From: Planctomyces sp.
Lineage (GTDB): Bacteria > Planctomycetota > Planctomycetia > Planctomycetales > Planctomycetaceae
DNA length: 49,107 bases
Assembly: GCA_005778225.1 (NCBI GenBank)
Contig: SXPC01000133.1
Location: 1 to 49,107, forward strand
Direction of reading: 5' to 3'
The notes beneath the pieces are model-generated. The model was not told the DNA's origin. It did no database searches and was given only the letters and a program-made list of their open reading frames with translations. Positions within the stretch are counted from its first letter, which is position 1. Every line of letters starts with the position of its first letter. Shown here piece by piece: positions 9,802-19,008 of the stretch. Made by a program: the position numbers and the translations under genes.

Positions 9802-12279
9802 GTGAGCGAAAAAATGCAATCAGCAATCCGCGCGCAAGCCACCAAGTCTTCGAAAGTCGACAGCATCTTTAATTCTAACGACCGATGGCAATTGTATTCC
9901 CCCCCGCTTGGAGTTGCGGCAGCATTGATTGCTGCTGCCTGGTCGTTCATTGACCCCCTCTATGGGCCATCACAGCCTTATTTGGCAGGAGGCACAGCGA
10001 CTATAGGAATAAGTCTTCTTGCGCCGAGCCTCATTAGACATCGGACTCGACTTCAGTTCGTGTGCTGGATGCTACTTATCGGAATGATTAGTACGGTTTG
10101 CCTAACAACTCTGGATCGAATTCTCGGGCCGATGGAGGCTCGCATTGGACCTCTAGGATTTTATGCTCAAATTGTTGCTCCGTTGCTTGAACTAACAGGC
10201 TATCCAGCGGGTATCCACGGGGAGCATCTTAGCGTCACACACCCAGATGGCCTCGTACAAATACTTCCTTCTTTCGAGAAACTGGGGCTGTATTCTTTAA
10301 CGTCACTGTATTGTCTTTGGACGGTGTTGCGAGTCGTTTTGGATGGCCGCCGACTTTTCGATATCGCGGTTACTGGAGTTTTATTATTTCCTGCAGTGGC
10401 ACTTGTTCGATTCTTCATCTGCTCACTGCTTTTTTTGGAGTATGACAATGTCCTGACCGGGCAGAACGGATTCACAGCTTTATCGATCTACAACAGTCAC
10501 ATAGTAGATTCCGTTACACTAGTAGCCTCTGGCTTTATTCTTGACTTCATAGCATCACGAATGGTGACAAGTATCGAAATTCCGCATCAGAGTCTTTCCT
10601 TCAAACGACTAGGGCTTTTTTCTGCAGTTTTTTTGGGACTAGGGCTTTTAATGGGCTTTACGATTTGGCTCACCCCTCCTGGGAAGCAGAAGTCCGGAAG
10701 AGTTTTATTCGACGATCGCTTCTGCGGTGTGTGGGAGCCGACTGCACGACAACTTGATACAGAGTGGTATGGGGACTTTTCCACCTATAGCTTTAGCTCT
10801 TTGGCGGAGTGGCTGGGACATTGGTTTGTTGTCGATGTTAACACCCGGTATGAATATACTGACAGTTTTCTGGCACAGTATGATGTTCTTGTTATAAAAA
10901 CTCCGGTGTTGCCTATCCCTGCATCAGAGCGTGAAGCAATTGATCGCTTCGTCACATCAGGTGGTGGTCTGCTACTCGTTGGCGATCACACGAATTTACT
11001 AGGTATGGGAACCCACTTAAACTCACTTTGCGAAAAATACGGCATCTCATTTCGCTATGACTCCGTCAGCGATGCAACTTCAGGCGGATTTGTAAATTTC
11101 TTTGCGCCAAGCATAGGAAAAAGTCCTTCAGCAATTCACGTAAAACATTTACAGTTTATGACATCATGTTCGCTTGAAGTGAGTATCAATGCGGAGCCGA
11201 TAATTGTAGCCTCGGGTTGTCGACGTGACCCACATGATTATGCAAATCCGAGCTTTTTTGGCAGGAGCGGCCCGCACCCTGAACTCTCTCATGGCTCAAC
11301 TGTCTTGGCAGCATCGGCGCGCGCTGGAAAGGGTACAATAGCAGCCTTTACCGACAGTACAGTTTGGTCCTCGTTTGCCGTATTCCAGTTCGACAGGGAG
11401 AAGCTAGCGGCAGATCTTGTCAATTTGCTTAATCGGGACCATAGTTTAGCGGGCCCTGTTCTAAGAGTGATCGCTGTAATCACCTTGGTGCTGACTGTGT
11501 CATTTTGCTACTGTAGTGTGCAATTAACTGAAGCCAGGCTCGGCCTCATTGGACTATTTATAGGTGGATGGGGTGGCGTGCTTATTTCCGATCGAGTTCA
11601 TGCAGACTTATATGACTTGGGGCCATCTCGATCACCAGTTCATGAAGTAGCCTTTCTTTGGCAAGGCGGTAGCTGTGCTTTTCCACCGGTTCTTGGTGAT
11701 ACAGGTTCTCTTCCTATGGATCGCGCGTTCGACACACTTTTTGTTTCTGTGCAACGCTTAGGATTTGTCCCTCGAGTGGCCTATACCTATGACAAAGATC
11801 TTTTTACTAGTGACACTCGAGTTCTTTTCGTGATTGCTCCAGTGATGAATCCACCTCGTTCGACGTTGTCTCGGATCCAATCTTTCGTGCAGGAAGGGGG
11901 GATGCTAATTATTCTCGATGATGGCAGGTTAGGCGGAAGCGGCAGCGCCGGAGATTATTTGAAGACCTTCGGCGTGCATCTCAAATATACAGTGAGTTCT
12001 ACGGCCTCAAATCAACCACACGTTCATAGTTCTCTGGAGGGATTGTCGGAACTGAAGGACACGCCAGCATCGGACGTGTTTGTCGGTTATCAGGCTTTCG
12101 GGGATGGGCATGTCGTTTACATGCGAGAAGCCTCAGAGTTTTCAAGGGCTAAGATGGGACATTGCTTTTCGCGTCCTGGGAAGTCTGCATCCGAAAGATA
12201 CAAGACAATATTTTGGCTTCTCACGAACATCTTGAAGCCGGTAGAAAATGATCGAAGGTATTACGGAATCTGCGAATAA
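9802..12279 (+). CDS. Giant polytopic membrane protein with two GATase1/GldG-like domains (paralogue 2)
   Basis: A protein of 825 aa, paralogous to the gene three bases upstream. The N-terminal helices contain a block (GLVQILPSFEKLGL, then LLFPAVALVRFF, then YNSHIVDSV) laid out like the Cys / Arg / His catalytic blocks of exosortases, with the cysteine absent. This similarity is by eye only. Soluble domain 1 holds GGGLLLVGDHTNLLGMG at about residue 393, nearly the same motif as in paralogue 1. Domain 2 holds VLFVIAPVMNPPRSTLSRI and GGMLIILDDGRLGG. The GTG at 9802 gives the longest frame; an ATG at 9814 preceded by GGTGAG is equally plausible. Both paralogues may act as a heteromeric membrane complex. 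Function unknown. Confidence 0.65.
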   Translation: MSEKMQSAIRAQATKSSKVDSIFNSNDRWQLYSPPLGVAAALIAAAWSFIDPLYGPSQPYLAGGTATIGISLLAPSLIRHRTRLQFVCWMLLIGMISTVCLTTLDRILGPMEARIGPLGFYAQIVAPLLELTGYPAGIHGEHLSVTHPDGLVQILPSFEKLGLYSLTSLYCLWTVLRVVLDGRRLFDIAVTGVLLFPAVALVRFFICSLLFLEYDNVLTGQNGFTALSIYNSHIVDSVTLVASGFILDFIASRMVTSIEIPHQSLSFKRLGLFSAVFLGLGLLMGFTIWLTPPGKQKSGRVLFDDRFCGVWEPTARQLDTEWYGDFSTYSFSSLAEWLGHWFVVDVNTRYEYTDSFLAQYDVLVIKTPVLPIPASEREAIDRFVTSGGGLLLVGDHTNLLGMGTHLNSLCEKYGISFRYDSVSDATSGGFVNFFAPSIGKSPSAIHVKHLQFMTSCSLEVSINAEPIIVASGCRRDPHDYANPSFFGRSGPHPELSHGSTVLAASARAGKGTIAAFTDSTVWSSFAVFQFDREKLAADLVNLLNRDHSLAGPVLRVIAVITLVLTVSFCYCSVQLTEARLGLIGLFIGGWGGVLISDRVHADLYDLGPSRSPVHEVAFLWQGGSCAFPPVLGDTGSLPMDRAFDTLFVSVQRLGFVPRVAYTYDKDLFTSDTRVLFVIAPVMNPPRSTLSRIQSFVQEGGMLIILDDGRLGGSGSAGDYLKTFGVHLKYTVSSTASNQPHVHSSLEGLSELKDTPASDVFVGYQAFGDGHVVYMREASEFSRAKMGHCFSRPGKSASERYKTIFWLLTNILKPVENDRRYYGICE

Positions 12280-12281
12280 AG

Positions 12282-12302
12282 TCTCGATATGACATATCGA
12301 GA
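12282..12302. promoter_or_regulatory. 21-bp near-perfect palindrome
   Basis: Two complementary 10-base arms (TCTCGATATG and CATATCGAGA) surround a single central base directly after the stop of the gene ending at 12279. It could be an operator for the following hydrolase gene or a short stem in the 3' end of the upstream mRNA. No T-tract follows, so it is not a typical intrinsic terminator. Confidence 0.4.
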
Positions 12303-12410
12303 AAGTCGACGCGATTTCATATTCATGCATAAACAATAACTTTGAGCTTCCACATCGCGTTCACTCTTGATATTCAAGTAACAAGTTAGAGGAGGTGAGA
12401 GTATTAAGGA

Positions 12411-13319
12411 ATGCAAGAACTTATCTTATTCCAAAGCAAACGAAATAATTATTCTTTCAGATATGTTCTTGTCGCATTTTTATGTCTGGGGGCGTTGGTC
12501 GCGTTTTTTGTGGTTGGGCTCGATGTCCTAAAGCAATTTTGCCTCGCATTGGAAACTAACGTACCGATCAGCTCTCTCTACCAGTTTCGAGCGAGGAAAC
12601 TCACAACTCAACTATCAGGAAGCAATAATCTAGTCCAGTTAAGATACCGTCTGATGAGTCCTGCTAAATTATCCGCTGAAAAGGCGCCAGTGTTAATTTT
12701 TTTGCATGGCAAAGGAGCTCGTGGCTCGGATAACGTGCGACAACTACTATCCTTACCACTATTGCTCCAGGAAGAGCCGTATCGCAGTAAATTTCCGTGT
12801 TATGTACTCGTACCACAGTGCCCTAACACTCATGATTGGAAATCGTACAACATTTTCAAACCTCCCAATAACTTTCAGCATCCCATCATGGCGATGCTTA
12901 ATGATGTCCTCCAAAATCACCCTGCCGACCCTAATCGGGTCTACCTATGTGGATTCTCGATGGGCGGGTACGGATGTTGGGATTTGGCCACCCAGTATCC
13001 AGAACGTTTCGCTGCACTCGTCCCAATTGCTGGCGGCGGAGACGCTGCACGAGTCTACGCTCTTTCCAGGACACCGATCTGGAACGTTCACAGCCGAGAC
13101 GACCAAACAGTTCCAGTCACGCAATCACGGGATCTTATAAATGCCTTGAAAAAAGCTGGTGGCAATCCGAAATATACGGAATATGCTAACGCTGGGCATG
13201 GTGCCTGGCAGCCAGCGTTTCGCGATTCGGACGAAATCCTGACGTGGATGTTTCAGCAATCTCGAACACAGTCACCAGATGTTAAAGATGGTCGCAACGA
13301 AGCAAACTTTATTTGGTGA
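12411..13319 (+). CDS. Membrane-anchored alpha/beta hydrolase (esterase/PHB-depolymerase-like)
   Basis: A protein of 302 aa with an N-terminal membrane anchor (about residues 19-43) and an exported alpha/beta-hydrolase domain. It shows the oxyanion-hole segment FLHGKGARG, the nucleophile elbow GFSMGG (Ser), a likely acid in HSRDDQTVP and the catalytic His in AGHGAW. The core resembles dienelactone-hydrolase and polyhydroxybutyrate-depolymerase-like esterases that planctomycetes export in large numbers. The ATG is preceded by a near-perfect Shine-Dalgarno sequence (GGAGGTGAG, 12391-12399). The gap to the previous gene is about 130 bases and contains a palindrome, so it may be a separate unit. 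The substrate is probably an acyl ester on a polysaccharide or similar; this is not shown by sequence. Confidence 0.75.
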   Translation: MQELILFQSKRNNYSFRYVLVAFLCLGALVAFFVVGLDVLKQFCLALETNVPISSLYQFRARKLTTQLSGSNNLVQLRYRLMSPAKLSAEKAPVLIFLHGKGARGSDNVRQLLSLPLLLQEEPYRSKFPCYVLVPQCPNTHDWKSYNIFKPPNNFQHPIMAMLNDVLQNHPADPNRVYLCGFSMGGYGCWDLATQYPERFAALVPIAGGGDAARVYALSRTPIWNVHSRDDQTVPVTQSRDLINALKKAGGNPKYTEYANAGHGAWQPAFRDSDEILTWMFQQSRTQSPDVKDGRNEANFIW

Positions 13320-13377
13320 CCTATTCCATTTATTCGAGAGGGAGACTTTTACGAGTAGTAGCTTAACAATCGCTAAA

Positions 13378-14034
13378 GACGCCAGTTTTGGTATTCCTTT
13401 AGTTCCGGCAAAGTCTTGTTTACGGAAGTAAGCTGAGCATCAGCAAACGTCATACTATTGGGGCCATAAAGTCGAGCATGTCGTGGACCTTGAATCACCG
13501 AAGTCACTGCTGACCTTTACCGACTGCCAAGAAACAGGCGTGCGGACGTACTCCCCAAGCGTCAAAGTAACGCCAAAGATGGCCGTCGCCACCGGCAGGA
13601 CAAGTTTCAAGAAAATGAGCAAACCTTCCGCGCGAACCGTCGTGGCGTTCCGCGCGAGAAAGGAAGGCAGTTACAGCGTCTACGCAGTGAACAGGTGGAA
13701 CGCAGCTTCGTGCACGTGTGTGATACCGGCGGCGCGAGGTGGACCTGGCTACGCGATGGCATCGGGAAGGTCAAAATGCGTTTTCTGATTACAGCAGCAG
13801 CCAGAAACCTGAGTCTGATGATGCATTACTCGTAAGCGTCGGCAAACCGCGCGTTCCCCAAGACGCGATCAATCATCTCGGTATCTCTCAACCACCCGCT
13901 TCTGCTACGCCGCCTGATTTTTCCCGAGTATGGAAGGAGCACTTCCCTCACCGAACAACTCACCATTATCAACAGCCGCTACAACATCACCTGATGGGAA
14001 TTGAAGCGATTACCAAAATCGCCAGTTTCTGACG
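13378..14034 (+). mobile_element. Degraded IS element (approximate limits)
   Basis: The segment around the transposase remnant is bounded by imperfect inverted ends. CAGTTTTGGTATTCC near 13383-13400 resembles the reverse complement of the sequence near 14007-14025 (CGATTTTGGTAATCG). The internal length of about 650 bases is far shorter than an intact DDE insertion sequence, so a large internal deletion is inferred. Target-site duplications were not identified. Confidence 0.4.
13450..13870 (+). pseudogene. Frameshifted DDE transposase remnant (IS1182-like)
   Basis: No single open frame covers this stretch, but fragments in successive frames read like the C-terminal half of an IS1182/IS5-type DDE transposase. 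One frame gives GHKVEHVVDLES near 13460 and LLTFTDCQETGVRTY at about 13505-13550. A second frame gives VERSFVHVCDTGGARWTWLR at about 13696-13755, followed by RFLITAAARNLSL. A third gives VGKPRVPQD at about 13840-13865. In intact relatives these motifs occur in this order in one protein. At least two frameshifts and a missing N-terminal half make it non-functional. Confidence 0.6.
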
Positions 14035-14285
14035 CTGCTGCAGTGATGGCCAAACTTCTGCGACAGAAGCAAGCTGTGCATTCTCAGATGGCAAACCACG
14101 ACAATTCGAGCAAACCAAGTGCTGAGCTTTTACTGACTCGGCAATGGGCTGTTTTTGTAAATCTATGCCGTTCAGAAGCTTGCAGATCTCCTCCGCGGAG
14201 TTCGAATCCCCCTCCATCACCGCAAATGCACTGCACGTAAAGTTACATTTACGAATTAGCAAAGTCTCATTATAAGCAAGACTCA

Positions 14286-15338
14286 TTGCTCGATGCTGTG
14301 AATGTTGGAAGCAAGTATCGCAAAGCTTCTATTATTTCAATTTCTTGCGAAGGCAAGACTGGTTCGGCACAAATGGACGCAAATGATTGGTTCTTGGCCC
14401 GCTGTGCGGAGCATCCAGACGGGATCTGCTACTACCTGCAGGACGCTGAGACTGCCGACAGTCTTCGTTTTCTTTTCCAGGGCATTTCCGAAATTGAATT
14501 AGAACACGAGCGACAGCACGCCGAAAAGTACTCCCGATACAATACTCTCGGGCATTCACCTAATTATGAGTTTGTCGCTCATCCCTTGAAAATTTCTCGT
14601 CCGGCGAGCGGCAGAAGCGTTGAACGATTCCAGGCTTTGGAAATGGAGCCGTCGTTTGTACAGTCCGTCGCAACCATTAATTTCGATGGAGTCGAGAAGC
14701 TCGCCGAAGGGCATTGGGCGGCTAACGGCAGATTCATTGTCAATTCGAATTTCCTGCGCGAGATGGAAAGAATTCGACTCGCGTGGGGTGCTCTTCCCAA
14801 AAGCAGCCGCCCGCTTTTTCCTATGAATATCCGCTCCTTACGAACGTTGGGAGGCTCGCCGTCCAATAGATTCATTAGTCAGTTTCAATCGTTCGCAAGA
14901 CGGTGGCGAATCCAGCAGATCCTGATGTGGCACTTGGTTGATCTCGATCCTGTGTTCCTGGTTCCCAAAAAGGATCTACACGTGATGTATAAATCACTAC
15001 GGGCCAGTCCAGAACTTCCGACGGCTTTCTCACTGAGTTCCGTGGCGCCCCATTCTCGCGGTAAAATCTATCGCGACCATCGAGCGCGGTCCGAAGCCGA
15101 TGGAATCTATGATCATAATTATATCCAAACGTATATTGCTTTCATGCGAATTCATCACTGGCAACGAGTCTTAGATTTACGTTATCCAACTCTTGAGCGT
15201 CCTCGTGATTTCGTTACTCGACGCAATTTCCTCATTGCAGAGCTCTGTGGCCTCTCTGGAGACCGGATCAAAAAATTGATGAACAGGATGGCACAATTCC
15301 GGGCAGGATCATTGTCGACCCTAAAGGGAATGCGTTGA
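14286..15338 (+). CDS. Hypothetical island protein
   Basis: An uninterrupted frame of up to 350 aa from a TTG at 14286; the first ATG in frame is at 14373, giving about 321 aa. I do not recognise the family. It has no signal peptide or membrane segment and is moderately rich in Arg, His and aromatic residues. It lies between the IS remnant and the excisionase/integrase pair, in the place where integrative elements often keep a replication or mobilisation gene, but no catalytic motif for either was seen. It could also be a nucleic-acid-binding protein. Confidence 0.5.
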   Translation: MLDAVNVGSKYRKASIISISCEGKTGSAQMDANDWFLARCAEHPDGICYYLQDAETADSLRFLFQGISEIELEHERQHAEKYSRYNTLGHSPNYEFVAHPLKISRPASGRSVERFQALEMEPSFVQSVATINFDGVEKLAEGHWAANGRFIVNSNFLREMERIRLAWGALPKSSRPLFPMNIRSLRTLGGSPSNRFISQFQSFARRWRIQQILMWHLVDLDPVFLVPKKDLHVMYKSLRASPELPTAFSLSSVAPHSRGKIYRDHRARSEADGIYDHNYIQTYIAFMRIHHWQRVLDLRYPTLERPRDFVTRRNFLIAELCGLSGDRIKKLMNRMAQFRAGSLSTLKGMR

Positions 15339-15639
15339 GGTCGGGGAGCCGCCGTTTGCTGGCTGCTTGACTACTAAATTTTGCTCCAATTCGCACCATA
15401 ATAAATTAGATGCGGTGCGCTAATCCTCGGCCATTGCCGAATGCTTCACTTTTTGCTGGCTGACGCCCTATCGCGGTCGCCATTCCGCTACTTCGGTCGC
15501 GGTACGCCTACCGCCAGCCATCTTCTGTCTGAACTCGTCTTCTGCATATTGCGACGAAAGTCTTGCGCAAAAATGCGCCCCCGACAACCTTTTGGATCCC
15601 TAATAGTCTGTGCCCATCTTTACCTGAAGGAGCACAGAT
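15339..15639. other. Non-coding spacer with GC-rich imperfect repeats
   Basis: About 300 bases with no convincing gene. The part at about 15455-15525 is rich in related words (TCGCGGTCGCC, TTCGGTCGCGGTACGCC) and has loosely complementary outer arms (GCTGGCTG near 15456, CGCCAGCC near 15512). It may hold integrase/excisionase arm-binding repeats or the promoter of the next gene; this is only a suggestion. The only clear functional site is the Shine-Dalgarno GAAGGAG just before 15640. Confidence 0.35.
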
Positions 15640-15870
15640 ATGACTTATCACAATCGCGATCGAACGTCTGCCGACGACGAACTCTATCTCCTCACGACCC
15701 TAGAAGCAGCGGAGCTGCTTCGGGTCAAGCGTAAAACTCTCTACCAGCATGTTGCTCGCGGCGACTACGAAGGTGCTTGCAAGAAACAAGGCAAGCACCT
15801 CGTCTTCCATCGCCGGCGGTTGCTGAAACTCGTTGATCACTCATTCGACAGAAAAGGAAAAAAAAGATGA
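15640..15870 (+). CDS. Excisionase/MerR-type helix-turn-helix protein
   Basis: A small 76-aa protein with a winged-helix signature: LTTLEAAELLRVKRKTLYQH, then a basic 'wing' with KQGKHLVFHRRRLLKLV. This is the layout of helix_turn_helix_17 / excisionase (Xis)-type proteins. It has a strong Shine-Dalgarno site (GAAGGAG) and its stop overlaps the ATG of the integrase, so the two are co-translated. It probably binds att-site DNA to control excision, or regulates the integrase gene. Confidence 0.75.
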   Translation: MTYHNRDRTSADDELYLLTTLEAAELLRVKRKTLYQHVARGDYEGACKKQGKHLVFHRRRLLKLVDHSFDRKGKKR

Positions 15871-17000
15871 CCAAGTTTAGATTGAAAATAGGAGCCCGCG
15901 TCACCGTTTGCCAACGCGGGCAGATCTACCACGCCGAATACTATGAAAACGGCAAACAGAAGCGTGTTTCGCTATCCACCAAAAATCTCAAAGTCGCCAA
16001 AGAAAAGGCGATCAAGATTGATCACGCCTTGGTGAATGGCGAGTCCAATCAAACGACCGACCTTTCTCTTGTGGAAGCCATCGAGCTCTACATCGATTGG
16101 CTAAGGACGGAACGACGAGCCAAGAGTTCTATCCAACGTTACCAAGGGGAATTGAATTCGTTTCACGTATTCTGTGGCATCAAAAAGATTCTTCGCTTGT
16201 CGCAGATCAAGGCGTCAACATTTGACGCTTACCGAAGTGATCGCACTTCAGAAGTTGCTGCCAAGACGCTCTACCATGAATCCGTTGTCATCAAGCAGTT
16301 TCTCACGTGGTGCGAGTCGCGCAGCTATCTTTTGAAGAGCCCTTTAATCAAAGTTCGCATTACCAAACCTCCGCTCGTGAAACGAACGCCGCTCAAACAC
16401 GAGCAACTTGTTGAGATTGTCCGCAAGCTGCCACGCCACCATCAACTGGTCGTCCTGACGTTGGCCCATTCCGGGTTGAGAGTCGGAGAGCTGCAAAGAC
16501 TGCAGCCCAACGACGTGAACGTTGAGGCTGGATGGTTCGCAGTTGAATCGCGCGAAGGCCTCGAAACCAAAACTCGCGAATCTCGACGTGTCCCGATCCA
16601 CAAAGAACTGCTCCTTCTGTTTCGGAAGCATCAGCGTGGCCGCGATTGGTTTTTTACCTCGCCGGCTTCCAGCGAATATCCAGATGGGCAGCGATGGATC
16701 TCTCCCAAAAAATTAAATGAAGCATTTCAACGTGCTGTCAAAGCCTGCGGACTGCCGGCTGGTCTGAAAAACAAAGGATTTACCATCCACTCTTTACGCC
16801 ACTACTTCAAATCGACCAGTGTCTATTCTGATGTTCCTCAGCACGTGACCAATGCGTGGATGGGACACTCAGATCGTTCGACCGCAGAAATCTACTTTCA
16901 TCGCGACGACACGAAAGAACTGCAGTTGATCAATCGGCTCCCGTTACTTTTGGCTAGCGCCACAACAACTTCAAATTCCGTTTCAGTTTCAAAGTCATAA
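15867..17000 (+). CDS. int: Tyrosine-type site-specific integrase
   Basis: A protein of 377 aa. The N-terminal arm-binding segment (YHAEYYENGKQKRVSLST) is followed by a core-binding SAM-like domain (about residues 70-150) and the catalytic domain. Catalytic residues visible are Arg in HSGLRVGEL, His and Arg in HSLRHYF, the second His in WMGHSD and the nucleophile Tyr in AEIYFHRD. It is coupled to the excisionase-like gene by an ATGA overlap and lies 140 bases from the 3' end of tRNA-Ser, the classic arrangement for an element integrated in a tRNA gene. It probably catalysed insertion of the A+T-rich island to its left. Confidence 0.9.
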   Translation: MTKFRLKIGARVTVCQRGQIYHAEYYENGKQKRVSLSTKNLKVAKEKAIKIDHALVNGESNQTTDLSLVEAIELYIDWLRTERRAKSSIQRYQGELNSFHVFCGIKKILRLSQIKASTFDAYRSDRTSEVAAKTLYHESVVIKQFLTWCESRSYLLKSPLIKVRITKPPLVKRTPLKHEQLVEIVRKLPRHHQLVVLTLAHSGLRVGELQRLQPNDVNVEAGWFAVESREGLETKTRESRRVPIHKELLLLFRKHQRGRDWFFTSPASSEYPDGQRWISPKKLNEAFQRAVKACGLPAGLKNKGFTIHSLRHYFKSTSVYSDVPQHVTNAWMGHSDRSTAEIYFHRDDTKELQLINRLPLLLASATTTSNSVSVSKS

Positions 17001-17015
17001 CGAAAGGACTTCACC

Positions 17016-17228
<213 letters not shown>

Positions 17229-17491
17229 GGGCGGACTGATCTTACAGAAACAAACAAGTCATGCCAAGGGACAACGAATCACGGGAGGGGGTTCGAAGTG
17301 AGTTCCTACGAATGGGGCGTTTCCGCGGATTTTTCAATGAAGATGCAAAGTTGAGGTGGTTTGCGCGCGACATGCTAGTCGAAACGGTGTCAATGTCGTA
17401 TCTTTTCAGGTCAACAGACTTTGTTGTGTTGAACTGTCCTGCGAGTTTGACCTCGGTATTTCTCGACTCTTTGTGTTTGAAGCCTATTGCC

Positions 17492-18853
17492 ATGTCGACC
17501 GAACTTGCCTACCAGTCCTGCCTGTCTCCTGACAATCCTCAGACTTACAGCGTTGGTGATGTGATTTCTGCAGGTCCAGGGGGAGATCTGTTGGATATTT
17601 CTTATGACTGGGACCGGGTCGAGGTGCCGTCATCGCTGAAGGAGTTCGAGAAGGCCTGGTCAAATCGCAGTCACCCGCTGGATTACAGTGGTGTGTGGAG
17701 GTTCCGCAAGCTGCTGCCGTTTGCTCCGGATGATCAGATCGTCACGATCGGCGAAGGGCAGACCTATCTGCAGAAGAACGATCATGTTGGTAAATATGCG
17801 GGTATGAAGTCGGGTTCTTTGTACCTGCAGTACGAAGGGCTGAATCCGAGCGGGTCGTTCAAAGACAATGGCATGACAGCTGCCAGTACGCACGCCCGGA
17901 TGGTCGGAGCGAAGTTTGCAGCGTGTGCCTCGACCGGAAACACGTCGGCTTCGCTGGCGATTTATGGAGGAGTCACAGGGTTATTCAAGGTGATCGTGTT
18001 TGTCGGCAGTGGGAAGATTGCTTACGGGAAGCTGTCGCAGGCTCTGGACTACGGGGCGGTGACGTTGCAGATCCAGGGGGATTTTGATGACGCGTTGGCA
18101 CAAGTGAGAAAGGTAGCCATCGAAGCGGGAATTTACCTGTGCAACAGCGTCAACCCGTTTCGCCTTGAGGGGCAGAAGTCGATCATGTATCGGGTTCTGG
18201 AAGGCCTGAACTGGGAAGTGCCGGACTGGATCGTTGTGCCAGGAGGGAATCTTGGAAATTCGTCCGCGTTCGGGAAGGCGTTTATGGAGCTCAAGCAGTT
18301 AGGACTCATTGACCGGGTGCCGCGATTGGCTGTGATCAATGCTCAAGGGGCAAATACGCTCAATCGGCTGTATAACGAGAAGGGATTGCGATGGAACGAT
18401 GGGCGACCAAGCGAGTTACTCATTTCCGAATATTATCTTGATCTGGACACCCGTAATGAGCGTGCTCATACCCTCGCATCGGCAATTGAAATCAATCGCC
18501 CGGTGAATCTGAAAAAATGTTTACGCGCCCTCGATTTCATGAATGGCGTTGTCCGGGACGTCACAGATGAGCAAATTCTGGACGGAAAAGCCCAGATTGG
18601 CGCGCATGGTTTTGGTTGTGAGCCGGCGAGCGGAGCGAGCGTAGCGGGGGCAAAACTGCTTAGAGAACAAGGGATCATTGCGCCTTCTGATCGAGTCGTC
18701 TGTATTCTGACCGGTCACCAGTTGAAAGATCCGAACGCAACTGTTGACTACCACATGACAGGGCACGAGAAACTCCCGTTCTCAAATGCACCAATTCAGG
18801 TTGCTAATAATTTTGACGATATTATGGCTTGCATCAATCATATCAACACATAA
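17492..18853 (+). CDS. thrC: Threonine synthase
   Basis: A protein of 453 aa from the ATG at 17492. The frame stays open upstream to 17261, but that extension looks non-coding. It is a PLP-dependent fold-type II enzyme converting O-phospho-homoserine to threonine. The PLP lysine is in [11 protein letters not shown], the phosphate/substrate loop in [12 protein letters not shown], and the later Gly-rich segment in [16 protein letters not shown]. Length and motifs fit the bacterial threonine synthase family. It is the first core gene right of the tRNA and island boundary, with no co-oriented biosynthetic partner nearby. Confidence 0.93.
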   Translation: MSTELAYQSCLSPDNPQTYSVGDVISAGPGGDLLDISYDWDRVEVPSSLKEFEKAWSNRSHPLDYSGVWRFRKLLPFAPDDQIVTIGEGQTYLQKNDHVGKYAGMKSGSLYLQYEGLNPSGSFKDNGMTAASTHARMVGAKFAACASTGNTSASLAIYGGVTGLFKVIVFVGSGKIAYGKLSQALDYGAVTLQIQGDFDDALAQVRKVAIEAGIYLCNSVNPFRLEGQKSIMYRVLEGLNWEVPDWIVVPGGNLGNSSAFGKAFMELKQLGLIDRVPRLAVINAQGANTLNRLYNEKGLRWNDGRPSELLISEYYLDLDTRNERAHTLASAIEINRPVNLKKCLRALDFMNGVVRDVTDEQILDGKAQIGAHGFGCEPASGASVAGAKLLREQGIIAPSDRVVCILTGHQLKDPNATVDYHMTGHEKLPFSNAPIQVANNFDDIMACINHINT

Positions 18854-19008
18854 GATTTCGTCACACATCTGTCTGCATCTCTTTTGTTGGCCCATCAATT
18901 GCTATTCAAAATTTGATCCGATTGTGACGCTGTTCGGCTTCCCAAGATTTCGAGATGGCGCCATAATACATCAAAGAATTTGCCTGCGTTGATTGCGGAG
19001 CTCACGTC

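Noticed and set aside
14043..14222. Possible tmRNA or intron-bearing tRNA (GTGATGG pairs with CCATCAC, with a T-loop-like TTCGAATCC)
   Set aside because: The T-stem has mismatches, no D-arm or anticodon arm exists, and the tmRNA 5' signature and a stop-ended tag are absent. The 7-bp match may be chance.
17261..17491. N-terminal extension of ThrC
   Set aside because: The 77 extra residues do not resemble threonine synthase, and the ATG at 17492 gives the normal start.
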